64,000 nucleotides of DNA, from assembly GCA_003194525.1 (NCBI GenBank), contig NBIV01000066.1:62001-126000 (forward strand), in the 5' to 3' direction. This document shows, piece after piece, positions 1 to 10,904 of this stretch. Both the position numbers and the translations under genes were made by a program. Positions within the stretch are counted from its first letter, which is position 1; every line of letters starts with the position of its first letter. Below the pieces are notes generated by a model. It was not told the origin of the DNA. It saw nothing but the letters and a program-made list of their open reading frames with translations, and did no database searches. Source of the stretch: Gracilariopsis chorda. Lineage: Eukaryota > Rhodophyta > Florideophyceae > Gracilariales > Gracilariaceae.

Positions 1-628
1 TGTTGACACGCGTTAGCTTGCTCATGAACCACTGCACTCAGAGCGCCGTGCAATGATAATTAGACTGACAACACGGTGGTTGCATTAAGTTAGTACGTGG
101 CGAGAGGCGCAAACGTGCAACGTAATACGCAACAGGAGTACTTAAGCCCCGAGCTCGCGGACTACCGTAGTGAGAACCAGAGGCAAGCACCGCCCTACTT
201 GTCCGATCAATAAACAAGTACAGCTAACCGAACTTAGGTGCTTCACTGAACGCCAGTACAACCCCAATTTATTAAAATACGCTCCGTTTTTGATGTGGAC
301 TATGCGGAACACAATTCATTACTCTATATTCGATTTCACACTGGCTTGTGCTTTCTCTATACGTAGTATGAAGGGTGTTAATACTCCTTTGCCTAGAACG
401 ATTCAATCACTTCGGTTTGATATCTGGACTCCCCAGAAGATATAGCTTTCACACCATTGTTCAGCTCGCCCCGGAGAAATGCGCCACTAGACTCGCCGTA
501 GACCTCCTCACTACTTCAGTTGACAGCGGAAGTAATGAACAGACGACTGATTGGGATGATTCTGCTATTCAACGTGCTCTAATGAGCAAGCTCCACAATT
601 CGTAAACAATCAAATGAATTTCCTTTCT
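1..628. other. no supported gene; possible integrase scrap
   Basis: I see no complete gene here. A 91-codon plus-strand frame at 170-445 contains the short string RNTIHYSI, which resembles the region after the integrase core of Ty3/Gypsy elements (RNTxHxSTGxTP). There is no catalytic residue or second domain to support it. The following 200 nt in the same frame holds several stops. It may be an old retroelement scrap or chance. Confidence 0.25.
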
Positions 629-1570
629 TTAGTCGCATCCATAGAGGCGTTTGTGCTTTGAAGCAAAGGAATAGTACGAATGAATCTTTCCGCGATTTCG
701 GCGAAGCACCTCCCACATATTGTGGTCGCTAGTTCTGCACCTAGTCTGCAAACTTCTCAGCGCAGCTGCCACGTTTCCTTCCACCTTCTTGGACCCGGAT
801 GCAGTTCCACAATAATCTCTTGCCCAGTATTCGGCCCAACCCTCGTTGAACGCAAATCCTAGATTTGTGGACTGCAAGCAGTGATGATTGCGAGTGTACA
901 CATACTTAATCACATCCTTCAAGAAATGAGCCAAGCTTCCGTCGTATCTGTGTCTTACGGCGTGTGCCAATTCATGTTGCGCTGTCTGGAAAGAAACGGT
1001 CTTTCCCTTTGGAATCCTAATTTTATCATATAATGCGAATGGAGCCCCACCGTGAATAATGGCCTGCGCTTTGATTTTAAGATCGAAAGGCACGCGGTAC
1101 CCAACGCGATTGTAAAAGTCATGAATGGCGTCATAGAATCTTTGATAGATCCGGCACATCTCCGTGTTGAAGTGAAGCGTTCCAAAGTCGACATTACCCT
1201 TCCTGTTTTTCTTAGTATGCGATTCTTCCTTTCCTCCACGCAACACAGGGCGGTCAACCTCGAACTTTGCCTTTGACGAGGAATGGCGGTATTGTAGACG
1301 AACGTAAACATCTGGACGGCGTTTCTTCTTACGGATTGCGATGTCTCTGGCCGATCCTCTGACGCGGAAGTAGCCGTTTGCATCAGTGGTAGTCGAACCC
1401 ATGAAATCATCGATAATAGGGTCATTGTCCATGAGTGAGATGCGTGAGTACTTCAAGGGAGCTCCATGACACAAGATTCGGCCTGTGGCTGTCACTGTAT
1501 ATGCGGTTGCCAATCCCATGAAGGAAAGGCTAAAGAAGAGGCAGAGCTTGAGACAAGTGGAGATATTCAT
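629..1570 (-). CDS. secreted transthyretin-like domain / zinc metallopeptidase fusion
   Basis: This is a 313-residue single-exon gene starting at the first ATG after a TATA box. Residues 1-23 are a hydrophobic signal peptide ending in ATA. Residues 24-~130 read like a transthyretin-like (TTL) beta-sandwich: VTATGRILCHG, then DANGYFRVRGSA, then PDVYVRLQY, which is the arrangement best known from nematode TTL proteins. The second half carries HELAH at 199-203, a gluzincin-type HExxH zinc site, and NEGWAEYWA at 242-250, whose Glu would be the third zinc ligand. Several Cys in the C-terminal third (231, 254 and later) suggest disulfides outside the cell. The likely role is a secreted zinc protease in which the N-terminal module binds a ligand or positions the enzyme. 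Domain naming comes from motif recognition; substrate and physiology are unknown. Confidence 0.75.
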   Translation of the reverse strand: MNISTCLKLCLFFSLSFMGLATAYTVTATGRILCHGAPLKYSRISLMDNDPIIDDFMGSTTTDANGYFRVRGSARDIAIRKKKRRPDVYVRLQYRHSSSKAKFEVDRPVLRGGKEESHTKKNRKGNVDFGTLHFNTEMCRIYQRFYDAIHDFYNRVGYRVPFDLKIKAQAIIHGGAPFALYDKIRIPKGKTVSFQTAQHELAHAVRHRYDGSLAHFLKDVIKYVYTRNHHCLQSTNLGFAFNEGWAEYWARDYCGTASGSKKVEGNVAAALRSLQTRCRTSDHNMWEVLRRNRGKIHSYYSFASKHKRLYGCD

Positions 1571-1654
1571 GGTTTGAGTCGTGTGGTTTCTTCCACAAAC
1601 GATTAGGCTAATTGGATGGTTCGCCCTGCGAGGGTCGTGATCATGGGCCGCGCT

Positions 1655-1662
1655 GTTTTATA
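1655..1662 (-). promoter_or_regulatory. TATA box of the TTL-metallopeptidase gene
   Basis: On the minus strand the sequence reads TATAAAAC about 92 nt before the ATG at 1570. The same box at nearly the same distance precedes the other two secreted-protein genes in this window. Confidence 0.55.
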
Positions 1663-3143
1663 GTAGTCATGGCCGCATAATAACTTGTGCGGTATACGTT
1701 CTGTGTAAGCATACCAATTCAGTGAGGCTCACTGTATCAGTTTGGTTCGAACTTGTTGTTAGGTACCGTTGGTGGCAGTGTTTGCTAACTGGGGTTATTG
1801 TTGCTATATGGAAGCATCAATGGTGTTGCTCAGAGTTCATGGATCGCTTGTACTACAGAGGGCCCTCCTTGGATTTCCCGAGGTGTAGCTTGGTTTTGTG
1901 AATGCGTTCAGAACTTACTGTTGGCAACGATACATGGTCACTTGCCTTGATGGAAGGCACATGTGCTAGGACGTAACATAAAACCTAACTCAGATTCCAG
2001 CGGAATCGCAATGATGCAACAAAGAGCTCTCGCATTGAATACGGGTGCAATTGCGGCACTTGCTAACTGACTCGTTCAATATATCAGATGGGCCCTTTGA
2101 ATTTGTACATGGCATGAAACTTCAAGGAGCGCAGAAGATAAGGATCTATACAGTAGAGTTAGTCCTGTTAGCAATCTCTCTCTCACTGTGTCTGCCGGCG
2201 ACACTGCTGGCGTTTCTCTACCGTCGCCAGAGCTGGCGGCCATTTCAGAGCGCTGATATTTCCATGTGATGATTGGAACCTCTCCGCTCCCGTACCCCAC
2301 GTGCTACAATCTACAAATTCTACCACCTGTGTCCTTGAAAGGTAAATCGGCTTGTTTCCGAAGTATATGCGTCTACCATCTTTTTGTGTCCTGTTCCATG
2401 GGGTTATAAAGCGCTCAATACCCACCCTACGAGGGTACCGCTAGGACTAGCTTAACGTGCAAGGTGCTGTGTAACGGTATAGCAGAGCGATATAGCATCT
2501 GTTAGCTCTGTGTCTCCTTCAAACTCGAAACAGAAAGACATCTCTCAGCTGCGATTACGAAAGAAAGAAAGAGGTAATTATGTCCCTTGTGTCTTAGATG
2601 ACGCAAAACAATGGAGAACACCCCCATGTTGTTCCTTGAAATAATAGTCTATTCAGCAAGAAGGGTAGCGTTGCCCTCTGCAAAGCTTTCTATATATATT
2701 ATGTTTTGTAAAGCAGAGAATAGGTCCTGGATAAAAATGTCGTCAGTTCGTGGACAGAATGTGTCTTATGAATTAACCTACCCTACGTCTGCAATACTAC
2801 CCTGTTGAACAGGAGGCGACATGCATTTCTGGAACCCAGAACTGCGGAAAGGATTCAATTTTGTGTATCGCCTTTGTGTGCTAAGAGGGGAGAGAGGCCT
2901 TTGAATGATATCAAGATGGGTTTCCTCCAACAAGCTCAGGTACGTGCTTGTGCTACGCAGATTATTTTTCCAAAAGAACGTAGGAGGCAGTCTTGTATTT
3001 ACAACACTGCTTTGCTGTGGTCAATGTACTTCCTGCTTGAAGCGTTGTTCTAGAGGGAACCAAGTGTAGTGTCAGCGAGCTGCATATCAAAGACCCTACC
3101 AGTACTTCAACACTTCCAGTCATGCGCCTAAGGCAAACAAATG

Positions 3144-3222
3144 AGCTGCCACAGCTCAGCTGGAAACCACCGTGAGTACTTTTTTCCAGAAGACCTCGGG
3201 TTCGAGTCCTGTCGCGGCCACT
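3144..3222 (+). other. tRNA-like segment (pseudogene or SINE head)
   Basis: An A-box-like string CAGCTCAGCTGG (3152-3163) is followed 36 nt later by a perfect pol III B box GGTTCGAGTCC (3200-3210). Part of a T arm can form, but the would-be acceptor strands do not pair, so this is not a functional tRNA. A tRNA pseudogene or the head of a tRNA-derived SINE fits better. Confidence 0.35.
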
Positions 3223-4822
3223 CCCTTCTGTTTACTACACTAATACAGACCTGGCTGCTGCTTCTGCTTTATAGCAGGGCTCAATTTCAGCGCTGGGAAC
3301 TGGTGACATCTGATCCGATATGAGTAGATATTCGTACAGCAGGCGGGTGGAAACCTTCAAAAGCCATGTAGGCCACTGCCGCTGACCAGTAATTAGCTTC
3401 ACTGATAAGTATGCATTTGCTGGACGTCTTGCTGGTAAAATGACGAAGAAAGATATGGGAGAAGACAGAACCTGAACCTGTGTTCCATCGCTTTATCAGC
3501 AAAGAGGAGCATGTTGGGCCAAAAAGCGTAGAGGCTTCCGATGTCATCGCCGTGCCTGATATTCTTCTGGATTTTATTACATTGTTTCTGTTAACGCCTG
3601 AAGTAGATCGGTAATTTTGGGTAACCCTTTACTGCAGGAGACACAGAGCGGCAGAACCACATGCTCCGTCACACCGAATGGCAGAACCTATCGCGTTCAG
3701 TGAGTCGCAGGAGGTTCTCTCTGCTCCTTCGCGAGGGGCTGGGTGGGAAAAGTTTGGAAAGAAAACGGTGAAGTCGGAGTTGGTAACCAAGTTGCATTCG
3801 GAGCGAAAGTCCTGAGAAAGGAAAAGCCTTATCTCCTATCCTGATGCTGACGGCGGCGCCTAATCTGCCAATTCATCAGCGGCACTGAGATTAACCACCC
3901 AGCAACCTACATTACAGCAATAAATAATGTTCTGCGTTCCTAGAAACACCATATAAAGCCCTCGATCATACACCGATCTTGGATTCGCATATGATTCATA
4001 CTACATGGCCCCGGGTTTTTGTATTGGGTTTGGCCGTCTGAGACAATCCATACAAATCGTGTGTCGTGGCAACCTTAGTTAGCAGAGAAATGTGTTTATC
4101 TCGTGATAACTAAGTGGACATAGAAGACAGCGAGTTACTGATACCACGGACACCAGTGTCAGTTGACAAAACTGACAATATCACAGTACAACGTAAGTCG
4201 ACCTAAGTCCTATTTCTAGTTGATGTGACAATAGCAAACAGGAGACAAGGATCGCGGTGTGAAGAAGTACGCGTTTTCAGTAGAATGCAAGACGCTGATA
4301 TGCCACTTGATTTTGTCAAGGAACTCTATATCGGCATGCTGACCTGAACGCACCGCTGGTTTGTTCAGAATGATTTAGCACTCGGGGTACTCGCCATAGA
4401 GCATGTTCCTACAACTCTGTTTTTTCAGGGGTAGTGATAACCCGGAGTAGTCAGCAGCGCAGACGGCACCTTCCTCCATTTATTCAGAAAGCAAAAGATC
4501 GGAGTACTTGGCAGGTTGGCCTTGCTCCCCACTACATTATTTCAGGGCACGCAACCACCCTGAGAACTCGCCGAAGTGTAACACAGACGTACCTGTAGGC
4601 CACGGAACTCAGTCGAAGACAGACTACAAGCTCTGTTTCCGACGTGAGTGTCCCGTAGTGTAGTGTAAGGATCTTCTAGATGTAACGATCGTAGCCACTA
4701 GACTCTACTAAACGGGATGAAGGGTACAGGCCGGTCCGTCGTCTTCCTTCCGCCAACGAAGGAAGCGAAATGGACAGGCGATTGGGTCTCTCACGGAGAC
4801 CAACAACTTTTCAAAGCTGTTG

Positions 4823-4925
4823 GTTTATCTAGAGAGAGAGGGGTTTTTCCCAATGTAACCCCTACCGTAGTCTTGGAATTAGAGACACGAGCTCATATAA
4901 ACACACACACAAACACAATACCGAG
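4823..4925 (-). repeat. dispersed repeat, copy 1 (partner at 56905-57015)
   Basis: Read on the minus strand this segment aligns by eye, with few gaps, to 56905-57015 on the plus strand. Both share TATATGAGCTCGTGT, then TAATTCC, then CTCTCTCTC and AAACC at the same spacing. It includes a CA/TG-rich stretch. No coding sequence lies in it. The other copy has a fold-back arm, so a MITE-like element is possible. Confidence 0.5.
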
Positions 4926-5849
4926 CTCGCATGGGGGCATGCTACAGTGCTAACTCGATTATACTGTCTAACTTGTAACGAGTCAACGTACATCCAGCAC
5001 AATTTTACTATTGAATGCTTCATTCTCATCTGAAACTTGCATGTGGTTTTTAATCTATAGAACACATCTTTAAGAAGGGAATTCCTATAAGATGCTTTTC
5101 CAACAATATTCATGCAACAAGGTCATGAAAGCGGTCCATCTACAAGTATTGCGAGTGTGGCATATGAATAAAGCGAAATACCTTTTTAGAAACACTTGAT
5201 TGATTCCATTCTCTAATGAAAAGCAAGAAGTTATGTTGCAAGAAAGAGACAAAACACAGAACTCCAGGTTTCAAGTTTTAACCCAAGTTGTAGGCACTCG
5301 CCGCTCTCATAAAAATTACGAAGCGGGAAGAAGTGGAACAACTTTTTTACACGCGAAAGTGCCTACCGCGACCAATCCCGTCCCTGTATTCTGATAGGTC
5401 ACGGCTTACAGATTTTGAAAACAAGTGAAAGCCACGTTGAGCAAATGCATTGTATCAAGGGAAACAACTCTCGCGATCGGATAGTTCTGAAACCAGCATT
5501 TCGTTTTAGCAAGGCTGCGCTCTTGTTCCAAACTTTTCCCTGAACGTTCGGAATAGTTTCCGTTCCAAATAGTACCGCACTTATGAAGCTACTCTCCGTG
5601 ATGACGCAGACACTGACGTAGGCAAGACGTGGCTATGACAGAAAAGCGCGAGTCTTTCGAAAGAGTGATAATCTGATTAACTTTGGACTCTCGGAGCTAG
5701 GGCTGCCGTAAACTAACGTTTAGGCAAACGAAATTGGTGAGAATTGGTAGTCATTTCCATACACTCAGGACAATACGTAGAAGTACAACTACTTTTTCTT
5801 CTTCAAAGTTTGGCGTTGAGTGCTAAAACTGGCGCGCTGGTACGAACGG

Positions 5850-5857
5850 TATAAATA
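5850..5857 (+). promoter_or_regulatory. TATA box of the four-repeat secreted protein gene
   Basis: TATAAATA lies 93 nt upstream of the ATG at 5943, matching the spacing in the two other secreted-protein genes here. Confidence 0.6.
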
Positions 5858-5942
5858 CGGCAGACAACCTCGCGATCCGACCCTGGGCTCCACCATCTCA
5901 TCATCACTTCAATAACCCAAGCCCTGAAGACACTAATCAACT

Positions 5943-7345
5943 ATGGTTTCTCTTCGCCACTTCTTCCTCGTTCTGGCTCTTGCACTGGCTGCAGTGCAGG
6001 CCGCAGTTCTGTCCCCAGTATCTCGCTCGTCTTCTTCACACTCAGACAAGCTTGTGGACTCCATTGTCGGTTACTATGAGAATATCAAGTACTCCGGGTC
6101 CGGTAAGAACAACTGGCACTATGTCGACATCGAGAAGGTAGATCAGTCTACTCTCCGCTGGGTCAACCGTGCAGGGCGACAGTGGACACTCTCGGTCATA
6201 AGCGATGCAGGCGTTGTCGATACTGACAAGCTCCAGGTCGGAACCGATTGCCCGTACTACTCATCCGGATACACGGAGGCTGCGATTGTTCGCGACGCCA
6301 ACACTGGAGAAATCAGTGCCATTGTGGGTCCAGGGGACGAAGCGTACTTGCGCTTCCCCGGCGCGCGTCCCAGCTCGTAGATTCCTTGATTGGTCACTAC
6401 GAGAATCTTAAATACACGGGCTCCGGAAAGAACAACTGGCACTACGTCGACGTCGAGAAAGTGGACCACTCCACTCTGCGCTGGACGAACCGCGCGGGAG
6501 TGTCATGGACGCTGTACATCCAAGACGCCGGCAATGGTGTGAATATTGATAGTCTGATTGTTGGCAGCGACTGCCCGTACTACAAGAGCGGTTACACGGC
6601 GGCTGGCATTGTGAGAGACGAGGAGACTGGCTTGGTGTCGGCCATTTTGGGTCCTGGAGGTGAGGCGTACAATCGCTTCCCGGGAACGGGCTCGGAGGTT
6701 GTGGCGTCGGTTGTGGGATCGTACGAGAACCTGTTGTACAGTGGGTCTGGAAAGAACAACTGGCACTTCGTGCAAATCGAGAAGGTGAACAACTCCACCC
6801 TTCGTTGGACGAACAGCGCCGGGGTGAAATGGACACTGTACGTGCGAAGCGTGGGCGGTAAGGTCGACACGGAGAACTTGGTGGTTGGCGCGGACAGTCC
6901 GTACCACAGCCGAGGCCATACCATCGCCAAGATTGAGAGAGACAGCAAGTCTGGTATGGTGACGGCGATCCGAGGACCCGGGAACGAGGCGTACACTCGC
7001 GATGCTACGTCGTCAGCTGAGATTGTGGCGTCCGTCGTCGGCACCTTCGAGAACCTTCTGTACACGGGTTCTGGGAAAAACAACTGGCATTACGTTGAGA
7101 TTGAGAAGGTTGACGAGTCTACTGTACGGTGGAAGAACCGCGCCGGGCGGTCGTGGACGCTCTCGGTCATCACTTCGGACGGCAAAGTCGACACGACCAA
7201 GCTTTCTGTGGGCACGGACTGTCCGTATTACTCCAGGGGCTACACACAAGCTGAGTTGGTGAGAGATGCTGATACCGATGCTATTAGAAAGGTGATCGGC
7301 CCGGGAAGTGAACCGTATACCCGTCAATACCGAGGTCTGAACTAA
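5943..7345 (+). pseudogene. secreted protein of four ~105-residue repeats, frame broken after repeat 1
   Basis: The first frame (5943-6380) starts with a signal peptide (about residues 1-20, ending VQA), a Ser-rich linker and repeat 1. The coding sequence then continues in another frame from about 6362 to 7345 with repeats 2-4 (about 6374-6690, 6697-7005, 7018-7330). Each repeat follows the same plan: VG-YEN, then GSGKNNWHYV-IEKV, STLRW-NRAG--WTL, DCPYYS-GYT and GPG-EAY. The frame change sits in a short GC run at 6361-6367. Removing one GC pair would join repeats 1 and 2 with the same RFPG linker seen between repeats 2 and 3. So this is either a young pseudogene, a 2-nt assembly or sequencing slip, or an allele ending after one repeat. 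The family is not one I can name. Conserved Trp, Tyr and Cys suggest a small extracellular beta-rich domain. Confidence 0.7.
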
Positions 7346-8530
7346 CTCTGTAGTTCTATTACGAACAAGTTGAATACCCAAATTTCTAACGAGATGAAAC
7401 TTCTCCATTACTATATTCGGAAACATTTTTAAATGATACATTCCGTTTGCTATGCATTTCCATAAACAGAAACGCCTTTTTCGCGAACAGACACTCTTGT
7501 GTTCATTAATACTGTTGCGATAGCTTTTGGAGGAATATAGTATTATAAACTGAACCACAGATTGAGTTTGTGAAAACGTATATTTGCCGACATGTTGATG
7601 AAAACATGTCAGCTCGAAGCTTTTCGTTGCGTAAAGCTTGAGCGATTGGACAATATGCTGCGTTTGAATTGCATTAGTCGTGGATTGAAGATGAAAATAT
7701 CCAAAAAAAGTCACACGTGGATCACGTACACGATTTATTTTAGGTTGTGTGATTCCATCTGGTTAGCTATTGGATTCTTGGCAACACTAGCTAGCGACAT
7801 TGCTGTATTGGGTTTCTTGCGTGCGAGTCTTCTCATGTGATTAGCGAAATGCTCGAATTCGTCTTTCTTTGCAGAGGCTACGAAAGATAGTCTGTGCAGT
7901 CCTGAAACTATGGAAAAATATCATTACTTCTATCTGACTGCGAATCTTCCACTCTCTTATTTTGAGGCCCTCGGAATGTCGTGTACCGATCATCATAATA
8001 TCTAGCCTCAACCACTAACATCAGCCTCCACAATGTCAGTCGTACTGTTGGCTTCAGCAACATGAAGAAACGCAGTGATATTTGACCTTATTGCATCTAA
8101 GTATGAGAGGTTTGTCAAAGGCATCAGTACAACGTCTCATCCCGGTGTCAGTGAGCTAAAGCATTCGTATACGGATGGGTTCCAAAATTTCCAGAGAGGT
8201 CTAAGGTTACAGAGACCCACACATTCTTTCGTTCCCCTTATTCGCTTTGCTGCCAGCACCACGAAACGCTACTGAAGTTAACAATCTTGTGGTGGTGAAA
8301 CGCTCAACTCGCACGAGATTCATGTTCCCGCGAGACTCTAAGCATCGCTGATCTTCCACTTTTATTTGCACACCCATCCAGTGAGCCATTCAACTGGGCC
8401 AATATGAGCAGAGAAGCTTAGAAGTGTTGCATCTTACGTGGAGGAAACGAGGCCTTGAAACACTTGCGGAATAATAACTTGAGAATCAAGGATCTGTCCG
8501 CTGCTCTAAGGTAGGCACCATTATGCTTTC
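7346..8530. other. intergenic region, nothing supported
   Basis: About 1.2 kb between two secreted-protein genes. The frames present are short, lack domains and overlap AT-rich sequence. I see no RNA gene or repeat here. Confidence 0.5.
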
Positions 8531-8538
8531 TTCTCTTG

Positions 8539-8546
8539 TATAAAAG
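8539..8546 (+). promoter_or_regulatory. TATA box of the 12-cysteine secreted protein gene
   Basis: TATAAAAG lies 99 nt before the ATG at 8638. The frame is open upstream to this box, but the TATA position and the signal peptide place the start at 8638. Confidence 0.6.
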
Positions 8547-8637
8547 CAGTGTGCCATTCCATTCACGACCAAGCCCGCCCGCCACACTTGAGCACCAAAT
8601 ATCAGTTAATCCAACTCATCTTAAGATCAAACTTAAA

Positions 8638-8985
8638 ATGCGTTTCTTCTTCCTCTTGTCCGTATTCGCGCTCTCTAACCTTGCCGCTCTCGTATCTTCT
8701 GCTGCCAGACCTCTATGTTCCAATACGGGGACTGAGTGTAAGCCTTGTGGTGTGTTTTGTGTTTGCCTTACCGGAAAATGTTGGGGTGGGAAATGTGTGT
8801 ATGATAATATGGCCTCAATGCAAAAATGTTTCCCAAAGCAACCATATGGAGAGCCTTGCATCGAAGACTGGCAATGCATCTCGAATCGATGTGAGGGATC
8901 AGTTTGTAAGGCTTCCGAAAGTGTTGTAGGAGTATTTGATCGTCCGACTTCATTCACCATTGAAACGAGAAATCATCGTATCTAA
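8638..8985 (+). CDS. small secreted 12-cysteine protein
   Basis: This is a 115-residue single-exon gene. Residues 1-21 form a clear signal peptide (MRFFFLLSVF, ending VSSA). The mature part has twelve cysteines in two clusters. The first is dense (PLC, TEC, KPC, VFCVC, GKC, GKC). The second has the spacing GEPC-x5-C-x4-C-x4-C, with four to five residues between cysteines, similar to small disulfide-rich modules of the EB or colipase/Dickkopf type. The last ~22 residues are Cys-free. An AATAAA follows at 9107-9112. An extracellular disulfide-locked protein such as a matrix, defence or effector protein is a reasonable reading, but the family is not recognised. An even number of cysteines fits six disulfides. 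Confidence 0.7.
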   Translation: MRFFFLLSVFALSNLAALVSSAARPLCSNTGTECKPCGVFCVCLTGKCWGGKCVYDNMASMQKCFPKQPYGEPCIEDWQCISNRCEGSVCKASESVVGVFDRPTSFTIETRNHRI

Positions 8986-9106
8986 TATCATTCACGCGCT
9001 TTCTTTACGAAGAGATCGAAAGGGAATGGCACACGGCCGTCAATGTTAAAGCAGTTTAAGGTGTTATGTTTGCTTTCTGTTAGCATAAATCAATGAGTTT
9101 GTCATG

Positions 9107-9112
9107 AATAAA
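9107..9112 (+). terminator. polyadenylation signal
   Basis: AATAAA lies 122 nt after the stop of the 12-cysteine gene. Confidence 0.45.
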
Positions 9113-9650
9113 CATTGATCATGCTTACAACCTGCGACAATGTGTTATGGGAATTTGCCTCGAGTTTAAGTGTTTGTGAGCGATTTCGTTTATTTTGAAC
9201 TGAGAAACAAGAACATAATTAGCGACAAGACTGTTCTTGAATTGGTCGTAGTGCATCGATAAAGCTGACGGAATGAAGATTCAGGTAGGGGGCCTTATAA
9301 AAGGGTTATTGATAAGCAAAAGAACGCTGATACAAGAAGAGAAAAGGGCTCTCGCTAGACAACGGAGAGGCAAGGACGAAGAAAGGGGGAGAATCTGAGC
9401 ATTCAGTGCTTGTTATAGTGATCTCTAGTATCAACGTTAATCAGCTGTAATTGTCATGGATCCAGCTCAAAGGAGAGTGCTACGTAGTGGCTAAGAGTAA
9501 AAACCAGTGTGTAGTAAACAGGGCGGAGTGGCCGCAACAGGACTCCAACCCGGTGCCACGGTCTTCTGGAGAAAGTACTCACGTAGGTTACCAGCTGGTA
9601 GCATCTAAGGGAATTCTTTTTCACAAGAATTGTTCAGTACGCACAGAAGT

Positions 9651-9950
9651 ATGCCTCGTGCGACATGCAGCATGGAGTCAGGAAATCAGAACTCTGCAGA
9701 TGACAGTTCGACGTTGAATGCTTTGCAAGATGAAGTGCAAAGCTTGAAAAGTACCTTGAAGAACCAGAACGAGCTCATTGGAAAGTTACAAGCACGTCTG
9801 GAAGGTACGAACGAAGTTACGGTACAATCTCAGAAGACGTCCGTAGGCAGAAGTTCTATCAAAGCACCTCTTATTTCGATGTTTACAGGAAAAGTGGAAG
9901 ACAACAACTCGGAGAAGGTGAAAAGCTTCTTCTATTCGAATCCGGAATCT
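9651..9950 (+). pseudogene. G1 gag, N-terminal part
   Basis: The frame from the ATG at 9651 shows a short coiled coil (LQDEVQSLKSTLKNQNEL) followed by APLISMFTGKVEDN and VKSFFYS. This is the usual start of a Ty3/Gypsy capsid, where a F-x-G motif precedes the first capsid helices. It is cut exactly at 9950 by the Helentron array and resumes in the same frame at 19001. Confidence 0.65.
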
Positions 9951-10432
9951 CAACACCCCCCACTCTTAATAATTTACACATCTCTCCATTATAAGAGGGG
10001 GGTGTTCTTGATTGAATGGAGGCGTTGCGCCACAAAATCCTCTTGCACGCCCCCGTTTGCCCATGCAAATCGCCCATTTTGGCGCAACGCCTCCCTACCA
10101 TTTAAAAACTTCAGCAGCAGCAGCAGCAGCAAAGCTTCTTGCTTACTGGCTCGCACTCCCATAATGACTGCAGTGCCACCCAGTTACACAAAGCAACGTG
10201 TCTCGCTTTCTCATCATTGGCTCGCACTGCAGTCAATTTAGGCACCTAAACAAAAACCCTAATGGCTCCACATACTCTCCGCGCCGCGGCGTCCCGTGGT
10301 TCTACGAGCGCTATTGCGAGCGCAAGCGAGCAAAGTTCTCGGAGAGCCTCCGAACGCTACTAAATACACAAAGCTACAAAACCAACGCAGCGCGCAGCGC
10401 CGCCCACGGCCGAAGGCCGTTTTCACTTGTCT
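9951..10432 (+). mobile_element. non-autonomous Helentron unit U1 (HINE-like)
   Basis: First of five ~470-bp head-to-tail units. Each begins CAACACCCC, pairing with GGGGTGTTG about 30 nt later. Each carries an (AGC)n run near position 150 and ends with a hairpin ACGGCC-GAA-GGCCGT followed by TTCCACTT. The first ~160 and last ~35 nt are shared with the 6.7-kb autonomous element at 11375, the relation expected of a non-autonomous derivative. U1 is the most diverged at its 5' end. Confidence 0.7.
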
Positions 10433-10904
10433 CAACACCCTTCACTCTTAATGATTTACACATGTATGAGGGGGGTGTTGTTGATTGATGGGAGGCGGTG
10501 CGCCAATAAACCGCTCTGTATGCCCCTCTACGAGCATGCAAAACTGCCATTTGGCGCAACGCGTCCCTACCACTTAAAAAATTCAGCAGCAGCAGCAGCA
10601 GCAAAGCTTGCTGCTTACTGGCTGGCACTCCCATAATGACTGCAGTGCCACCCAGTTACAAAAAGCAACGTGTCGCACTTTCTCATCATTGGCTGGCACT
10701 GCAGTCCATTTAGGCACCTAAACACAAACCCCTATCGCTCTACCTACTCTCGGCGCCGCGGCGCCCCGTGGTTCTACGAGCGTTATTGCGAGCGCAAGCG
10801 AGCAAAGTGCTCGGAGAGCCTCCGAACGCTACTAAAAACACAAAGCTACAAAAACAATGCGGCGCGCAGCGTCGCCCACGGGCGAAGGCCGTTTCCACTT
10901 GTCT
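10433..10904 (+). mobile_element. non-autonomous Helentron unit U2
   Basis: 472-bp unit joined directly to U1, with the same terminal hairpins. The middle has GCAGTGCCACCCAGTTAC and a CGCCGCGGCG palindrome and no believable coding sequence. The junction reads ACTTGTCTCAACACC. Confidence 0.7.

Larger units (their letters stand above)
1700..5840. other. intergenic region without a supported gene
   Basis: About 4.1 kb in which every frame is short and none shows a recognisable domain, signal peptide or codon pattern. A frame of 78 codons at 4717-4953 is the tidiest but overlaps a simple CA-rich repeat and is not believed. The only structured items are a tRNA-like segment near 3144-3222 and a dispersed repeat at 4823-4925, listed separately. 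Confidence 0.5.

Noticed and set aside
2045-3547. Short frames of 60-86 codons on both strands
   Set aside because: No domain, signal peptide or consistent codon pattern; the number is what random sequence would give.
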